Origin: Triplophysa rosa
Taxonomy: Eukaryota > Chordata > Actinopteri > Cypriniformes > Nemacheilidae
Reading direction: 5' to 3'
DNA length: 64,000 nucleotides
Assembly: GCF_024868665.1 (NCBI RefSeq)
Contig: NC_079912.1
Coordinates: 18,625,384-18,689,383 of the forward strand
The notes below the pieces were generated by a model. That model did not search any database and was not told the origin of the DNA. It saw only the letters and a program-made list of their open reading frames with translations. The translations under genes were made by a program, and so were the position numbers. Numbering within the stretch: position 1 is the first letter of the stretch; every line of letters starts with the position of its first letter. Shown here one piece after another: positions 1-12,294 of the stretch.

Positions 1-1600
1 TTCAGATGAATTTGACTTACAACAGAAACCACTGTAACACAAAATGAACGTATGAAGGTGACACAGTAACACACCTAGCTAAATAAAATGTATAAAAACC
101 TATTTACTAATAAAAATGTCTCTTTCTGTTTTAAGCTATACACATATGCTGAATGAGTCTTTACTTTGGAAATGAAAAGGTCCTGCGTTTATGACGATGT
201 CCCCGTACTGCACACCTTGTTTGATCGCAGCAGTAATTCTGCATGGTTTTTTCTCCCCTTATCTAAATTCTGAAAGGAAACTCGCAGTCTTTTGTAGTTA
301 CGTTTTAAATTCAACCGCTCGCCAGCATGCTGCGTGTTCATTTTGGAACTGTGATGGCCAAATCAAGATAACAACATGTCTCTCCAGACAAAATGACCAC
401 AGCATGATGCTGCCAGCTAAAATTAATTCCGCAGTTGACTCGAGGGGGGATTCAGAGCCGGCGTCTGCCACACCTACTGTACAGTTCTTGAATATTTAGG
501 AAACGTTATTCTTTACATGCTGTTCTCAGTTTAGTCCCCCAGCATTTACTGATGAAACGTACATCAAAAAAACATTTTGTTTCAATTTCTGGCGGTGCCA
601 TTAAGAAAACGTACAAGTGGAAGAGTGCACGGTGGCTATCTTTGTGCTACAAAGGAAATTCTGGAGAGGTCAGAATAAAAGAATGCTTCCTGCCTGTGCG
701 ACCTGACATCGTTCATTTACAGGAGCAGATTTAAAGCTGCTCAACATATTCTTTAAAAATATTCAGAATGTTTTTACTAGTACAGAACAGTCGGAAATAA
801 AATACATGCCATGCTTTGGTCGACCTGTCACTCCTCATCATATTGACAGCTACAAATATAAATAGCAGAAGATGCAAATCTTCATGATCAAATGGATCAT
901 CCAGGTTCAGTGCCAGTGAGTGGGACTTTGACTTTACTGTCAGGAGGCATTTTTAGAATAAGTCTAAATTTCTGACATTTCCATTAAACAGATATGCTAA
1001 TGTATGGAGACCTGTGATTTTGCAGGCAGATCACTATCATACATGAGACAGTTTATAAATGTACCTTCTTCCAGATCAACAGCCTGAAGACTAGCAAAAA
1101 CATTATTTAAAGCATGGTGGGGCGTAACAGTATGTTGTGATAGACTGTATATAATACAATGCGATATGTATTAGTGGCTGGGTTTGTTTGATAATATGAT
1201 ATAATGTTTCAATGTGTCCTTTTTTAATATTGTGGTTATTCAGCTTAATTCTTAATTTTATGCTAAAACTCATTATTTTTCAGCAACAAATCAATTACAT
1301 TGTTTACAAATTTACATAAGACTGAATTAAACCTTGAATGTTGTCACTTCGTTACCAATCTTTAATAACTTTTTTCCTACATACAACTTGTTAATGTAAA
1401 ATTGTTACATGAAAACAAAATCAATTTCTTTTTTTATTTTTACTGCGGTTTCGGGAACCCGGCATCATTTATTGTATCAGATCATGAGCTGACTGTAGCT
1501 TTACTCCCCTAAACAATTACGTCATAAAAACCGCTTAATTTCTAATTACCATTCAAACCAAAAAATACATTTCTTTACTCGCATATTTAATGACATTTTA
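1..1600. other. AT-rich non-genic sequence
   Basis: Only short unrelated frames; no splice-consistent exons and no recognised repeats. Confidence 0.6.
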
Positions 1601-2960
1601 ATTGTTTGTTCAATTAATACCACGTCTAAAGATTTGTAAAAGAAACAGTGAAACCATATGTTGAAGACGTGACTCTGGGTTATGTCACAGCCACTTGACG
1701 TCTCTATTCAGGGAGCAGTGTTGTAAATAATTACACACAATTAGCACTTAATTAATGAGGCTGAAACAAAGAGACGGCTCCCTCGGTGCCCTTCTTCAGC
1801 TTGTGTAAAACGCAGCCTGGCTGCTGTTGACAATATGCCATCTGTTCCTAAATCCACAGCCCAAGACAAGCCCTGCTAGCACCCTTCTGTGATAATATGA
1901 CATGTTGAAACCGTAATCGCCCCCTTGGGCCGACATAATTACAACTCCACGTTAATCACCTAACAATTAGCAGCCATCAGTTCCAAGGGGCAATCGATGA
2001 ATTAGCAGAAGAATCTCCCACATGCTCATTTACAACCAACCAGCCCTTCAGACTGACACCGTCTGTGCACAGAACACAAGCTCATTTGCACTTGTACCAA
2101 TTAAGATTACTAATATCCCTTGGTAAACTCGAGCACCTTTCACACATTTTGTGGTGTTGATTTTTTTCCCACTTCCCTTTTCATTTTTCTTCTTTTTTGT
2201 CCACCCCGTTACGGAGCATTTTGTTCAGAATTGTTTTAACTACATTTCCGAATATCTGACTCTCCTCCATCATCGTTTCCCTCATATTAGAGCCATTTAT
2301 TATGAATAATATTGTACGATTTGATTTGAACAAAACTATCGAAGCAGGTGCAGCCCTGTGACTGATCTCCATCTCTTTTGTGTTCCATCCGTTTTGATCA
2401 ACAATATTAAAAACAATCAAAAAATGAAAGCGCGCCATCGATCACGCCGCAGATACATCTCCTTAAGTGGCACGCGTCAACCGATACGGCTAACAATGCA
2501 CATTGAAAACATGCAATTTCGCATATTCACGTCACCCGTGTTTTTTAAACGGCAATAAGGAGCCCTGCACTTGCTCAGATTCTTTTGGGGTCTGCGTGTG
2601 GTTTATCTACAGCGTTAGACTTTAGAAGCAAGGGTAAAACTTGAAAAGAACCCCTTATTATTTCACATTAGAAGCCTTAATTCAATAGCAACCTTGATCG
2701 TCCCGCCAACGCCCTTGCCTTTCATTATTCTTTATATATTGCCACAGATGTTATTGCTGTGCAGATGGCCACCTTCCCTTATTACTGCACTATATGGCTG
2801 CGGCCACATGCGTAAATTGATGTGCGAGCTGGAAAATTATACTGCAGTAATATATGCTGGGGACATATTGTAATGCATATGTGGGGGTAAACACGTGCCG
2901 GGCCTACATATTTATGTTTTTTTTTATTCTAGCTGAATAATCAGAGGGTTTGGGGAGTCA
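1600..2960. other. Candidate conserved noncoding block
   Basis: High-complexity sequence with many homeodomain-type TAATTA/AATTAG cores (for example ttagcacttaattaatgagg, caattagcagccatcagttc) and no coding signal. The low repeat content and even composition look like a distal enhancer region, but this is inference without an alignment. Confidence 0.35.
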
Positions 2961-3579
2961 GGTGGTGGCCCTAACCGGGGCAGGGGGCTAATTTAAATGT
3001 CAGCCTCAACATCACCAAAAAGTACCTATGGCAATCACTGAAAGGTTAAATAGGTTTTCTGTCTTGTTCTTAATTTGCTGAAATTGCTAAATCAATACCT
3101 GCAGTTGTAGTCACAGCTTCTTGTTTTACTGCTTTAAGATAAAGTCTACAGGAAGGCAATCTTCACTTCCAATTTGCAATGTTCAGCATCAGGGTGCCTC
3201 TTATCAGCGCTCTTAAAAAAGCAGCCGTCCGGCCGGACCATTGTGTTTTCTAACACTCAGAAGCCACTCTGTGACAGGGGCGCTTACCGTATAAACGCCT
3301 GTGTGATGAAAAAATGATTCCTTAAAGAATTATTAAAATACATAACTAAAATCAAGATGTGCACGTTTCTTGTTTCTATGTGTATTTCAAAAAGAATCAT
3401 GATGACACTGTCGTCCAGATTTTTATAAAGCTGTTCTTATGGAGCACGTTACAAAACACTGGTGGTCATGAGAATCAGAAGCTACAGTATGAGGAAACCA
3501 AACATAAAGGGCAAAGCCTTAACTCTGCCCAATACGGTTCACTACATGTGTTTGTGTGTGTGAGAGCGTGGGCACATTG

Positions 3580-3602
3580 GTGTGTGTGTGTGTGTGTGTG
3601 TC
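3580..3602 (+). repeat. (GT)n microsatellite
   Basis: About 11 GT units; a looser GT tract lies upstream at 3548-3562. Confidence 0.9.
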
Positions 3603-3949
3603 ATCTTCTTTGTCTACATATAAAACGCAAATTTTACCTTCAGAACACAGCTGTTTTTGCTTCGACCCACCAGAAAAGGTTCTGCACATGAAACGGAACT
3701 GAAAACTTGATTTACACCGAGTGCTTCTTTGGAGAACAAGCCAGCATTCATTCGCTTAGTTCTTAAGCCTTCCTACCCTGTCAAGCATTTAGTGTAAGTG
3801 TTTTAGCATTATGCAAATGAAGCTTTGTAAAGTGTGTGTTTATTTAGCTTGTTTTTAAGACCCTTTCAGATCTTTTGTCTCAGTGTGGCCAACATTAATC
3901 CATTTTAAAACCTCTTTTTCATCTCTCTTTCATTAGTGGAGATGTTCGC

Positions 3950-4060
3950 AGAATGCCACCTTCGTGGCTTTTCGCTTTCTGATTGCGGTTGAGGGGACAA
4001 ACAAATGCCTGCGTGTGGCTTTATATTAATAGCCACAGACTGCAATCAGAAAGCACTCGG
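3950..4060 (+). other. Nested hairpin structure of unknown role
   Basis: Perfect 13-nt inverted arms gctttctgattgc (3974-3986) and gcaatcagaaagc (4042-4054) enclose a second stem gtggct/agccac (4015-4020 / 4031-4036). A third small hairpin gccac-cttc-gtggc precedes it. No terminal repeats or coding frame. Confidence 0.5.
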
Positions 4061-5280
4061 GACATTTGCGTTTTATTGCAGAAATAATTTCACATGTTCC
4101 AGAACAGATTAAAGGAAATTTAATCTGGACATTAAGAACATTATATTACAAAGTTTAGAGTCTGAGTTTTTACAGACAAAATCCACAGAAATTAGAAATG
4201 GATTTGATTAGTGAAAATTGTAGGTTTTTCCAAAAAAATAAAATAGTCATAATAACAATAAAACAATAGGTAAAAAATATACTTCATCCAAGCCCTAAAA
4301 CGATAGCAAGGCTTTCCCCAAATTTTTTAATCACTTGGTGACATCATGTTTTATGTTTCTCAAAAGCAGAATAAGAACTAAATAAAATAGCTAAAACAGA
4401 TTCATTTACATTTCATTTCAATTCATCAAAAAGAACATTTATATTCTTAACTTCACAAACCCTCTCTAAAAAATGTAAACAGTCACATTAATCATTCTTC
4501 TATGGAAATCAGCGTTAAAGATCCTTGTTTACAATTTACAAAACAAAAAGTGTTGAAGATGTTCATTCCCTGTCCAGCCCTTACAGTCTTAATGCTTGGG
4601 GAAACACTGCCATCTACTGGTCAGATAAGGATGTCATATTAAAGTATTACGTATTCAAAATGCATAAGCAAACATGCAAATAGCTCATGTTAAGTAACAG
4701 ACCTCCTCGGGGAGTGTGCAACACATTTCAGCCTTTAAACAGCTCAGCACAGGTCTAAAAACTGTCACTTCTTCCACAGTGCCATAGTAGTGTCTGTAAA
4801 GAGCTAACAAACACATTGAGACCCAAATGGCCAAAACATACTCTAAACCAAGAATATAATACATGTTCTTTCATAATAAAAATGACTCATTTAAAATAAG
4901 CAATGATTGCCACTAACACAGATAAATTCAACAAGCCACATATTGATTTTCAAAGTTGGTTTCAAAAGCTACAATACTGGTGGCTGTCCCAACAAATGCA
5001 CATCGCAGGCCACATCATATGGAAGCAGTCCTTAAATGAAAGGTATATTAATACTGTAAGAATAATCAAAGGATTATGGCAAAAACAGTGACCGCGTGAT
5101 TATACTTAAGCCCTGTAGTTAGGTGTTTTGAATTTCCTTATTCACACACACGTTCCTAGACAAAGGTAAAGAGTGACAGCATGGAAGCAGTAGCCAAAAT
5201 GTCTGCCGCACCTTTTATTGAAGCATATGAAAGAAGCTGAAGGAAACCCACACCCTGTTTTCATTAGCCTCATGTCAACC

Positions 5281-5283
<3 letters not shown>

Positions 5284-5329
<46 letters not shown>

Positions 5330-5338
5330 GAGAGAGAT
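5284..5338 (+). repeat. (GA)n microsatellite
   Basis: About 27 GA units interrupted once by CA. Confidence 0.95.
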
Positions 5339-8300
5339 GCATTTTCTTTCCTTTTTACCTATATGCCTCATATACAGTATGCAGCTGGGAACCCTAAAGC
5401 CAGAAATATTTTTTTATGAAAAGCATCGAAGAAACATTTAAAAGGTTTTAAAAGCTTGAAAAAGCATGTGGAATTTTACATCTGAATCAAAACAAAAATA
5501 AATACAATCGTAGGCTTTTTAAAATGGCTAAGCGCACGTGGTGTGGTCACAATTAGGTTTACATCCAAGACATGTGATTAATTAGGATTACACGTATTAG
5601 TTAATAATTAACTAAATAATCATTTTAATTTTTTATACTCAGCTGGGTTACCAGAACAGTTTATCTGATGCATTTCATCGGATCCAGTTTGAGCGAAATA
5701 TCTCTCCTTCTCTACAATTACCAGATATGTGTGTGCTCTTTTACATTTACTTATTTGCGAAATGTCTCTGAATATGACTAAACAAATATATTTTCGGAAT
5801 TTGTGGTGCTTGTGCAAACAAAACCAGATGTTTCTGTAAGAAAGACTGGAACTACAAAAGTGCATATTAAATAATACATAAATATATCACAGTAGGCCTA
5901 CTTTTGCATATATAAACAAAAACTTACTAATTAGAGTTTTAATGTCACGAATATAATTTTTTTAAACAAAACTAAATCAAAGTGACCAACGCAAATATTT
6001 CGCTTTATTGTATAATGAGAAAGAAGAAACGGAAAAAAAACGTCACAAATTGCAAACGACCACATTGCTAGAATGTCCCCTCATCAGTATGCAAACAGAA
6101 ACAGCGAGATGAAGAGAATCGGAGCACAGGAGATGTGCATGTCGATCGAGCCACTTCGAGTAACTGACTGACATTGTGTTTGTTAAAGCTCTGTGAGCCC
6201 GGCGAGAGCGCGCATGGCTTATTACCATGTAGCATCCGCACCAAGCGGTTTTATGGCAAAGCGCGGGGAAGTGCGCACTAACAGGCGCGAGACCCCTCAG
6301 CCGAACATTTCGGCTTATACACATCACTGGCCCGAACGAGCATCAGCAAAGCAATGACGCCTCCGCCTGCAAATTACATCCCTTAATGATCGTTTGACTG
6401 CGATTGTCACGCGCATCACTCCGTGCGCATGCAAATACGCGTTCCTGTCTGACCAACGGTAGATGAAGCAATCCTGCCCCACGCGTGATTAAAGATGATG
6501 GATCGTCCTGGCTGATAATCACCCCCCCCCCCAAAAAAAGAAGTAAAGACTGCCCACCGTAAATCTATTCGCAGTAAACGTCAGCCGGCATGACACGCTC
6601 ACACTTATAAAAGGAGAATTAACAGGGGAAGATTAGGTTGATGGGAGCTTTTTTAAGGCAAGCTCGCCCCCTGTATATTACAATGGGCAGTCCGTGCCCC
6701 CTGAACAGTAAACTAGAACAATACACCCCTCATCAGGAAAAGCACAGAATTACAAGCCCACAGAATTACCAAAGCAGTATTCCCAAACCCTGACACAGCA
6801 GGAACCGCAGGCTGTCAACCACAAATGAACCAAAATTTCACTCCTCAATGCAAGCAACCACGGATGCAACATAAGAAAACAATAACACGACAAGGGTTCA
6901 TGCAATATTTTGTCATTCGCCGATTGAAACATGACAGTAAGATGACATATATTTAAAAATATTTACCAGAACGTTTCCGTCCTCTGAACCGCCCTATTCA
7001 CTGTGTTTGAGTGTGTGTGAGCGTGTGTCTGGGGTTGAGCTAGCCTTCTCTTGGACCGGGGAACGGCAGACGGGGAATAAGATAGTGAGGTGCACGTATG
7101 CAGCCGTGGCCCCGAAACGCATGACCCGCCGTGAGTGACCTCCTGCACGGTGTGATTAATTCCCTCTGCCCTTCACGCGGATGGCCCACAAAAATGTGCC
7201 TTCCTAGAAGGTCCCCAATACTATCAAACAGTACGACAAAAGCTGCCGTGCAGGAAAATTATTATTTAAAAATGCACAAAATGCATTATGTGCTACACAC
7301 GGATGCACATACTGTAGATTAGACATGCGTGCACAGACTGGACCAAGAAACAAAACATCTCAAGACAGCAAAGGTGGTACAACCAAAACACTCCATCAGT
7401 CGGTCAAAATGGAGGTTTTTAAAAGCAGGTGAGAGAAACCATAACCGCGACCATTACGAATACTCTCTCTCTGACTGGAGATTCTTCTGCATGCATTGCT
7501 CGCTGCCGCACAGCAATTCTCATTTTCTGACAGACTGAATTACTATTCATTCACTTTCTTTTCTGATTATGTGCCGGACAGCGAAATTTGGGGGCTGTGA
7601 ATGCAAATTTTTTTCCTCTCCGTCTGACACCGTGACAGCAGTCTCTGCCATCACAAGGGCAAAGTGGGGAGAGGAGCAATCTAGCATCCAGGGATATGAA
7701 TTTCTGATCAGCGGCGGGTCGGTGGCTCCTACCGCAGGCTTACCGTAATCCCATTGGACAGCCGGCTCTGATGAAGACAGGGAGCGGGCCACCACAATAG
7801 AGCTGGCTTACAGTTGGCAAAATCGGACTAATTTAAAGTCATGCATTGTGAGTACTGCAGAACGCACGGGGAAGTCCAAAAAGCGGTCATTTTTATGCAG
7901 ATTACACGAATCTCGCCTCAATTTACTTCTCCTTTTTTCATGGTTTCTGTTGTTTACATTAGCTCCCGGTCAAACGTGTCCGCTTGGCACGCTGTTTAAC
8001 AAGCATTTTAATACGCTCCCTCGGGCCTGCGCAGATTAATGAATCTGGATGTGATTTCATTCACCGGGAACAACACTGGAATTCATTTGCGTATGACATT
8101 GTTTAGAATAAAGGTGCACGGATACATTCGCCAATCTTTTAATCAGTTTGGATAAGTGTATTCATGTATACGTTTTCGACATAAACTAAAATGAATGAGC
8201 AATTCTAGTGGTTTAGGGTTGATATCAAGCACACACGGGGAAGAAGCTCAAACAGCCCTGGGACTCGTTGAGCAAACATTAGCGAAACAAAGTTGACCAA

Positions 8301-8523
8301 GACTATCAGCGGCTATTAGCCCAAGACAGACAAAAGACTTTCTTAGAAAGGTCATGAATCTGGGCGGTATGGACACATGACCAAACGAACTTTGTAAATG
8401 TTATTGTACGGGATGACCTGCTTGAGTTAAGGTGTGATCGCTGTGAAGCGGATACAAAGCATTTGCGATGAAGGTAAGAGTGAGGAGTGACCAATAATAC
8501 AGACAACAGGAAATAGAATATAT

Positions 8524-9049
8524 ACAGCCGCGGAAAGAATTAAGAGACCATTTCAAAGACCATTTTCAGTTTTTCTGAATTTACAATTTCTGGGCATGTG
8601 TTTGGGTAAAAGGATCCTTTTTGTTTTATTCTCTGTCTGAACTACTAACAATATTTCTCCCAAATTAAAAAAAATGTTGTTTCTATTTGCAGAAAACGAA
8701 AACTGGAGAAACAGGTCAAAATAAAAGATGCTCTGTATTTTTTCAGACCTCAAATACTGCAAAGAAAACAAGCTCATATTCTTTCTTTTTTTTAAGTAAT
8801 ACAACAGTCATATTTGTACATGTTCTGTATTTAAGAGAAGTTCAAACATTATTTGTTTATGTTATAACCTCGATTTTATCACATGTCTTGTCATGCTGTC
8901 AGTCTTTCACATTGCTGTTGGATGACTTCATGTCACTCCTGAGGTTAGATTTTGTTGGAATTCAGACACTGGACTGGAATGGCCACAAAACATCTAGAAA
9001 TGCTGATTAAATGAACATTTGGAATGGTCTCTTCATTTTTCGCGGCTGT
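8524..9049. mobile_element. Non-autonomous DNA element with ACAGCCGCGG termini
   Basis: The left end is ACAGCCGCGGAAAGAATTAA followed by gagaccatttc; the right end is the inverse (ggaatggtctcttcatttttcgcggctgt), giving terminal inverted repeats of about 28 bp. Flanks are tata on both sides. The interior is AT-rich and has no convincing coding sequence. A second copy lies at 39195-39672 in a pign intron. Family not recognised. Confidence 0.8.
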
Positions 9050-9426
9050 ATATATACAGACCACAAATGCTAGAAAAAATTGAATCGAGAGAATATTTAG
9101 GATTGAATCAACAGATTAACAAACATATTTAAGACCTAAATAAATATGTGAAAATTAAATAAAAACTGAAAACAGGAAGTGCTTCTTGACCAGCATTGTT
9201 TACGTCTAGCTTTACGTTTAGCTATCCAGTGGAATTCAAAAGTATGAGATTACATTGAAAGTCTGGGATTCAGAATCACCTTAAAAACTAGAACAAGTTT
9301 TAGAATTTTGAAAAACTGAAAACAAAGACAAGCATCACGTAAATTATTATTAAATATTTAAGACTCCAAACGTTCAACATCACTAATCAAATAAGTACAA
9401 AGGGAACATTGTACATAAAGCCATAA

Positions 9427-9562
9427 GGTCACCCAAAAATGAAAATTATGGCTAAATTTACTCGCCGTTATGATGTTCTGAACACAAGCGAAGAAATGTT
9501 GTGCGCATTTTAAGGGTGAGTAAATGACAACAGCACTTTCATTCAGTGAAATGTCCTTTAAA
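9427..9562. mobile_element. Partial palindromic MITE copy
   Basis: Contains gtcacccaaaaatgaaaatt and gggtgagtaaatgaca, ending atgtcctttaaaagga. The element is short and internally deleted. Confidence 0.6.
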
Positions 9563-12002
9563 AGGATGATATTTGTAAGATTCTCATTCAGTTTCATTAC
9601 TATATGTGTGCTATGCAAACTGTTACACAGATCATATATTTAAGAAAAAAAACTGTATTCAATTCTAAAGCAAAACAGAAGCATTTCCGCACACACGCGT
9701 CTGAGACTCCTGAACCCACAGGATATGCAGCAAGATTCTCTTTTACTACTAATGAAATTCAACACATGCTGGGAGACAAAAGTGGTGTTGGATGTTCCTG
9801 TAAGCGTAGGCTGTATAGTTTATATATGCTTGCAAGAATGAAACCCATATTTTATTATTCTCAGGACAGATAAAAGCTCTCTCTGAAGCTCTTTGTAAAA
9901 TATTTCATTAAGCTTGGACCCCGTTTTAGTCTTCATAATATGCCAAGTTAAATAAAAAATAAAAAGTGTTTCATCTACAAAACTACAGTAGTAATAAAAA
10001 ATCTGATGGTGTTTGATCCAACTAAATGTTTGCATCTATCAGCAAAGAGAATTCATATTAGATGATCAAAACTTAAATACAACCATTTATGATGACATGG
10101 CAACAAAACGTTGCTCAGCTACAAAACATCCACTGACCCACCGAGCAAAAACACACAAAACAAGACTGCTTATTCTTCCACCATCCCTGTCAACCGGAGT
10201 CTTTGCCATAAAACCACTTTTGTGGGAATTTTAATGACGGTGAAGTCATCCACACAAAATGAATAATGAATGAAGCATTTGATTTTGGAGGCAGAGTTTG
10301 GGGTTGGTGTACTAGAAAGGATATTGTGGAGAGTGAAAAGCGTGAATATCCGGGCGGGGGCCGAGGGGCCACCGGAATCAGCACGGTTTACATGAGCGAA
10401 TTAATTCACCCGAGTACCGTGAAGGCGAGAAGCGCTGAATATTAACAGGGCTCTTATTGTAATTGCATGATTACGGTATTCCTGGACACCAAATAAAAAG
10501 CATTATTTCTGTATTTTTACACACATATTTGATCAAAGCAGGGTGACACGTTTATATATTTATGCGTTTGCTGGTGCTCGTGAACACGCAGAGTTGATGG
10601 GACGGCGACTGATAGCGATGATGTCACGCCCAATCGGCGTCCGCGATCCCTCCGGCGCGCCTCTCCTCATAACCGCGGGAGCAGGTGATTTACAATATGG
10701 AAAAGAATCGTTGTGGATCTTCAAGATGCCTCTCGCAGGGGGAAACCAATATTGAAGGAGGTTAAAGAAATGAGATTAAGGAGCGGGCCCCCATGCTGCA
10801 CCCACACGAGATTGGGCCCCAGGATAGGCACATGCATTAGCCTGATGAAAGTGAGGCCGCTGATCAGACTTCTAAGATGAACACAAAAAAAGGGGCTGAT
10901 AGAAAAACAGAGAGAGAGAGAGATGACAACATCTGTGAGATAATGAAAGCGCATTGTGTCGTGCTAGATTGTATGGAGGCAACTAATCAGATCTCGGAGG
11001 GTGGAAGGGTGCTGGTGTCATTTGGTGGCTTCTTCCTGCTATTGTCGTGATGGACCAGCCTTCAGTATGAGGCCTTCACTAGATGATGAGTGTCTCACAC
11101 ATAAGGGGTTACGGGAAGTTCATGCGAACGAATGGAGTCCATTTCCGAGGTGTGCGATGAGAGAGCAACACAAGCAGTGTTTTCAATTTACAGCTCCGGC
11201 CAAGGAAACGTACATCTGCAAAAGAAAGACAGAAAAAAGCCCCAAAAATCCTTCCCGCAGAGATGGCCTGCAAATACGGTGAAGAATGTGGTGGGATTTC
11301 TTCAGAATGTGCCCAGATGAATTGTGGGATTGGGGTTGCGTTTTTAAAACATTAGTCAAATTTTACGGCCAGGAACTTTCCTTAACTCAGCCACGTTGCT
11401 TGGAGAAACATCTGCACAAGTTTGAAGATCCGTCTCTATTTACGTGCAGGTTCGAGCGGCTCGGAACTCAAATGACTAAAGTCTAAAATAACCGGCATCA
11501 CCTCATTATGCCGGAGGTGGGCAGAATTATGACCGGTGGCAAATTAAGTTGTAACATCTGCGTCGTGTTGAAATATGGAGTGCAAATAGATGCAGCGAGG
11601 CAAAGTCGCAGGAGCGTTTGACTTTATCAGGAGACATGCTGGGCACCAATCTCTCTCTGCCAGGCAGGTCATTTACCTCCAGAGCACACGGTCTACAGTA
11701 TTGAAGCAGTCAGAACTATCTGTCCCAGGCACACGCCTGACGGAGTGCCGAGCCGAATGCACAAATGCACTTTAAATGCAGCTTGCATTTTCCCCCAACA
11801 CACACACATGGATGTGGAACCAAATGGGGCCAAATGCAGCATGCATCTGAATACCGCATAGTGCTGCTGTTCATTTGAACACTAAACCACCCGAGGATGG
11901 CAGACGTACTCGTTCAGATCGGAGACACAGTACATTATGCTCTCCCGTCCCTTTAAATTTGTGTTAACACTGTAGAAATGGCGACAACACACCAAACCAA
12001 CA
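9563..12002. other. Non-genic stretch with a candidate conserved noncoding block
   Basis: The block 10540-10880 is GC-richer with a CRE-like TGATGTCACG and sequences such as caatcggcgtccgcgatccc and gggccccaggataggcacat. Frames are short and show no protein family resemblance. Regulatory DNA is the likeliest reading. Confidence 0.4.
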
Positions 12003-12294
12003 TTTAAAGGGCCAGTTCAGCCAAAATTTTTAATTATGTCATCATTTACTCACCCTCAAATTTACAAAACCTGTATCAATTTTGTTGTTCTTCTGAACAC
12101 AGTTATTTGGAAGAATGTTTGTAACCAAACAGTTTTGGGGCACAATTGACTTCCATAGTAAAGAAATAGATGGGAGTCAATGGTGCCCCAGAACTGCTCG
12201 GTTAAACATTCTTTCAAATATCTTCTTTTGTGTTTAACAGAACTAAGAGGGAGAGTAAATGATGACTGAAGTTTTGGGTGAACTGTTCCTTAAG
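12003..12294. mobile_element. Palindromic MITE copy (TTAAAGGG..GTTCA family)
   Basis: The ends ttaaagggccagttcagcc and gggtgaactgttccttaa are inverted. Inner conserved blocks are tcatcatttactcaccctc and its inverse gagtaaatgatgac. The two arms fold on each other around tttggggcac.. / ..gtgccccag. This is the most abundant repeat family in the window. Confidence 0.8.

Larger units (their letters stand above)
2961..8523. other. Non-genic stretch with microsatellites and possible regulatory blocks
   Basis: Contains the nested hairpin, GT and GA microsatellites and a C-run (about 6521-6530). A GC-richer, high-complexity block at 6180-6520 (gcgcatggcttattaccatg, ttaatgatcgtttgactgcg) and another at 7560-8040 may be conserved noncoding DNA. 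No gene is supported. Confidence 0.4.

Noticed and set aside
5284..5338. Serine/leucine-repeat protein frame over the GA tract
   Set aside because: Produced by translation of a microsatellite.
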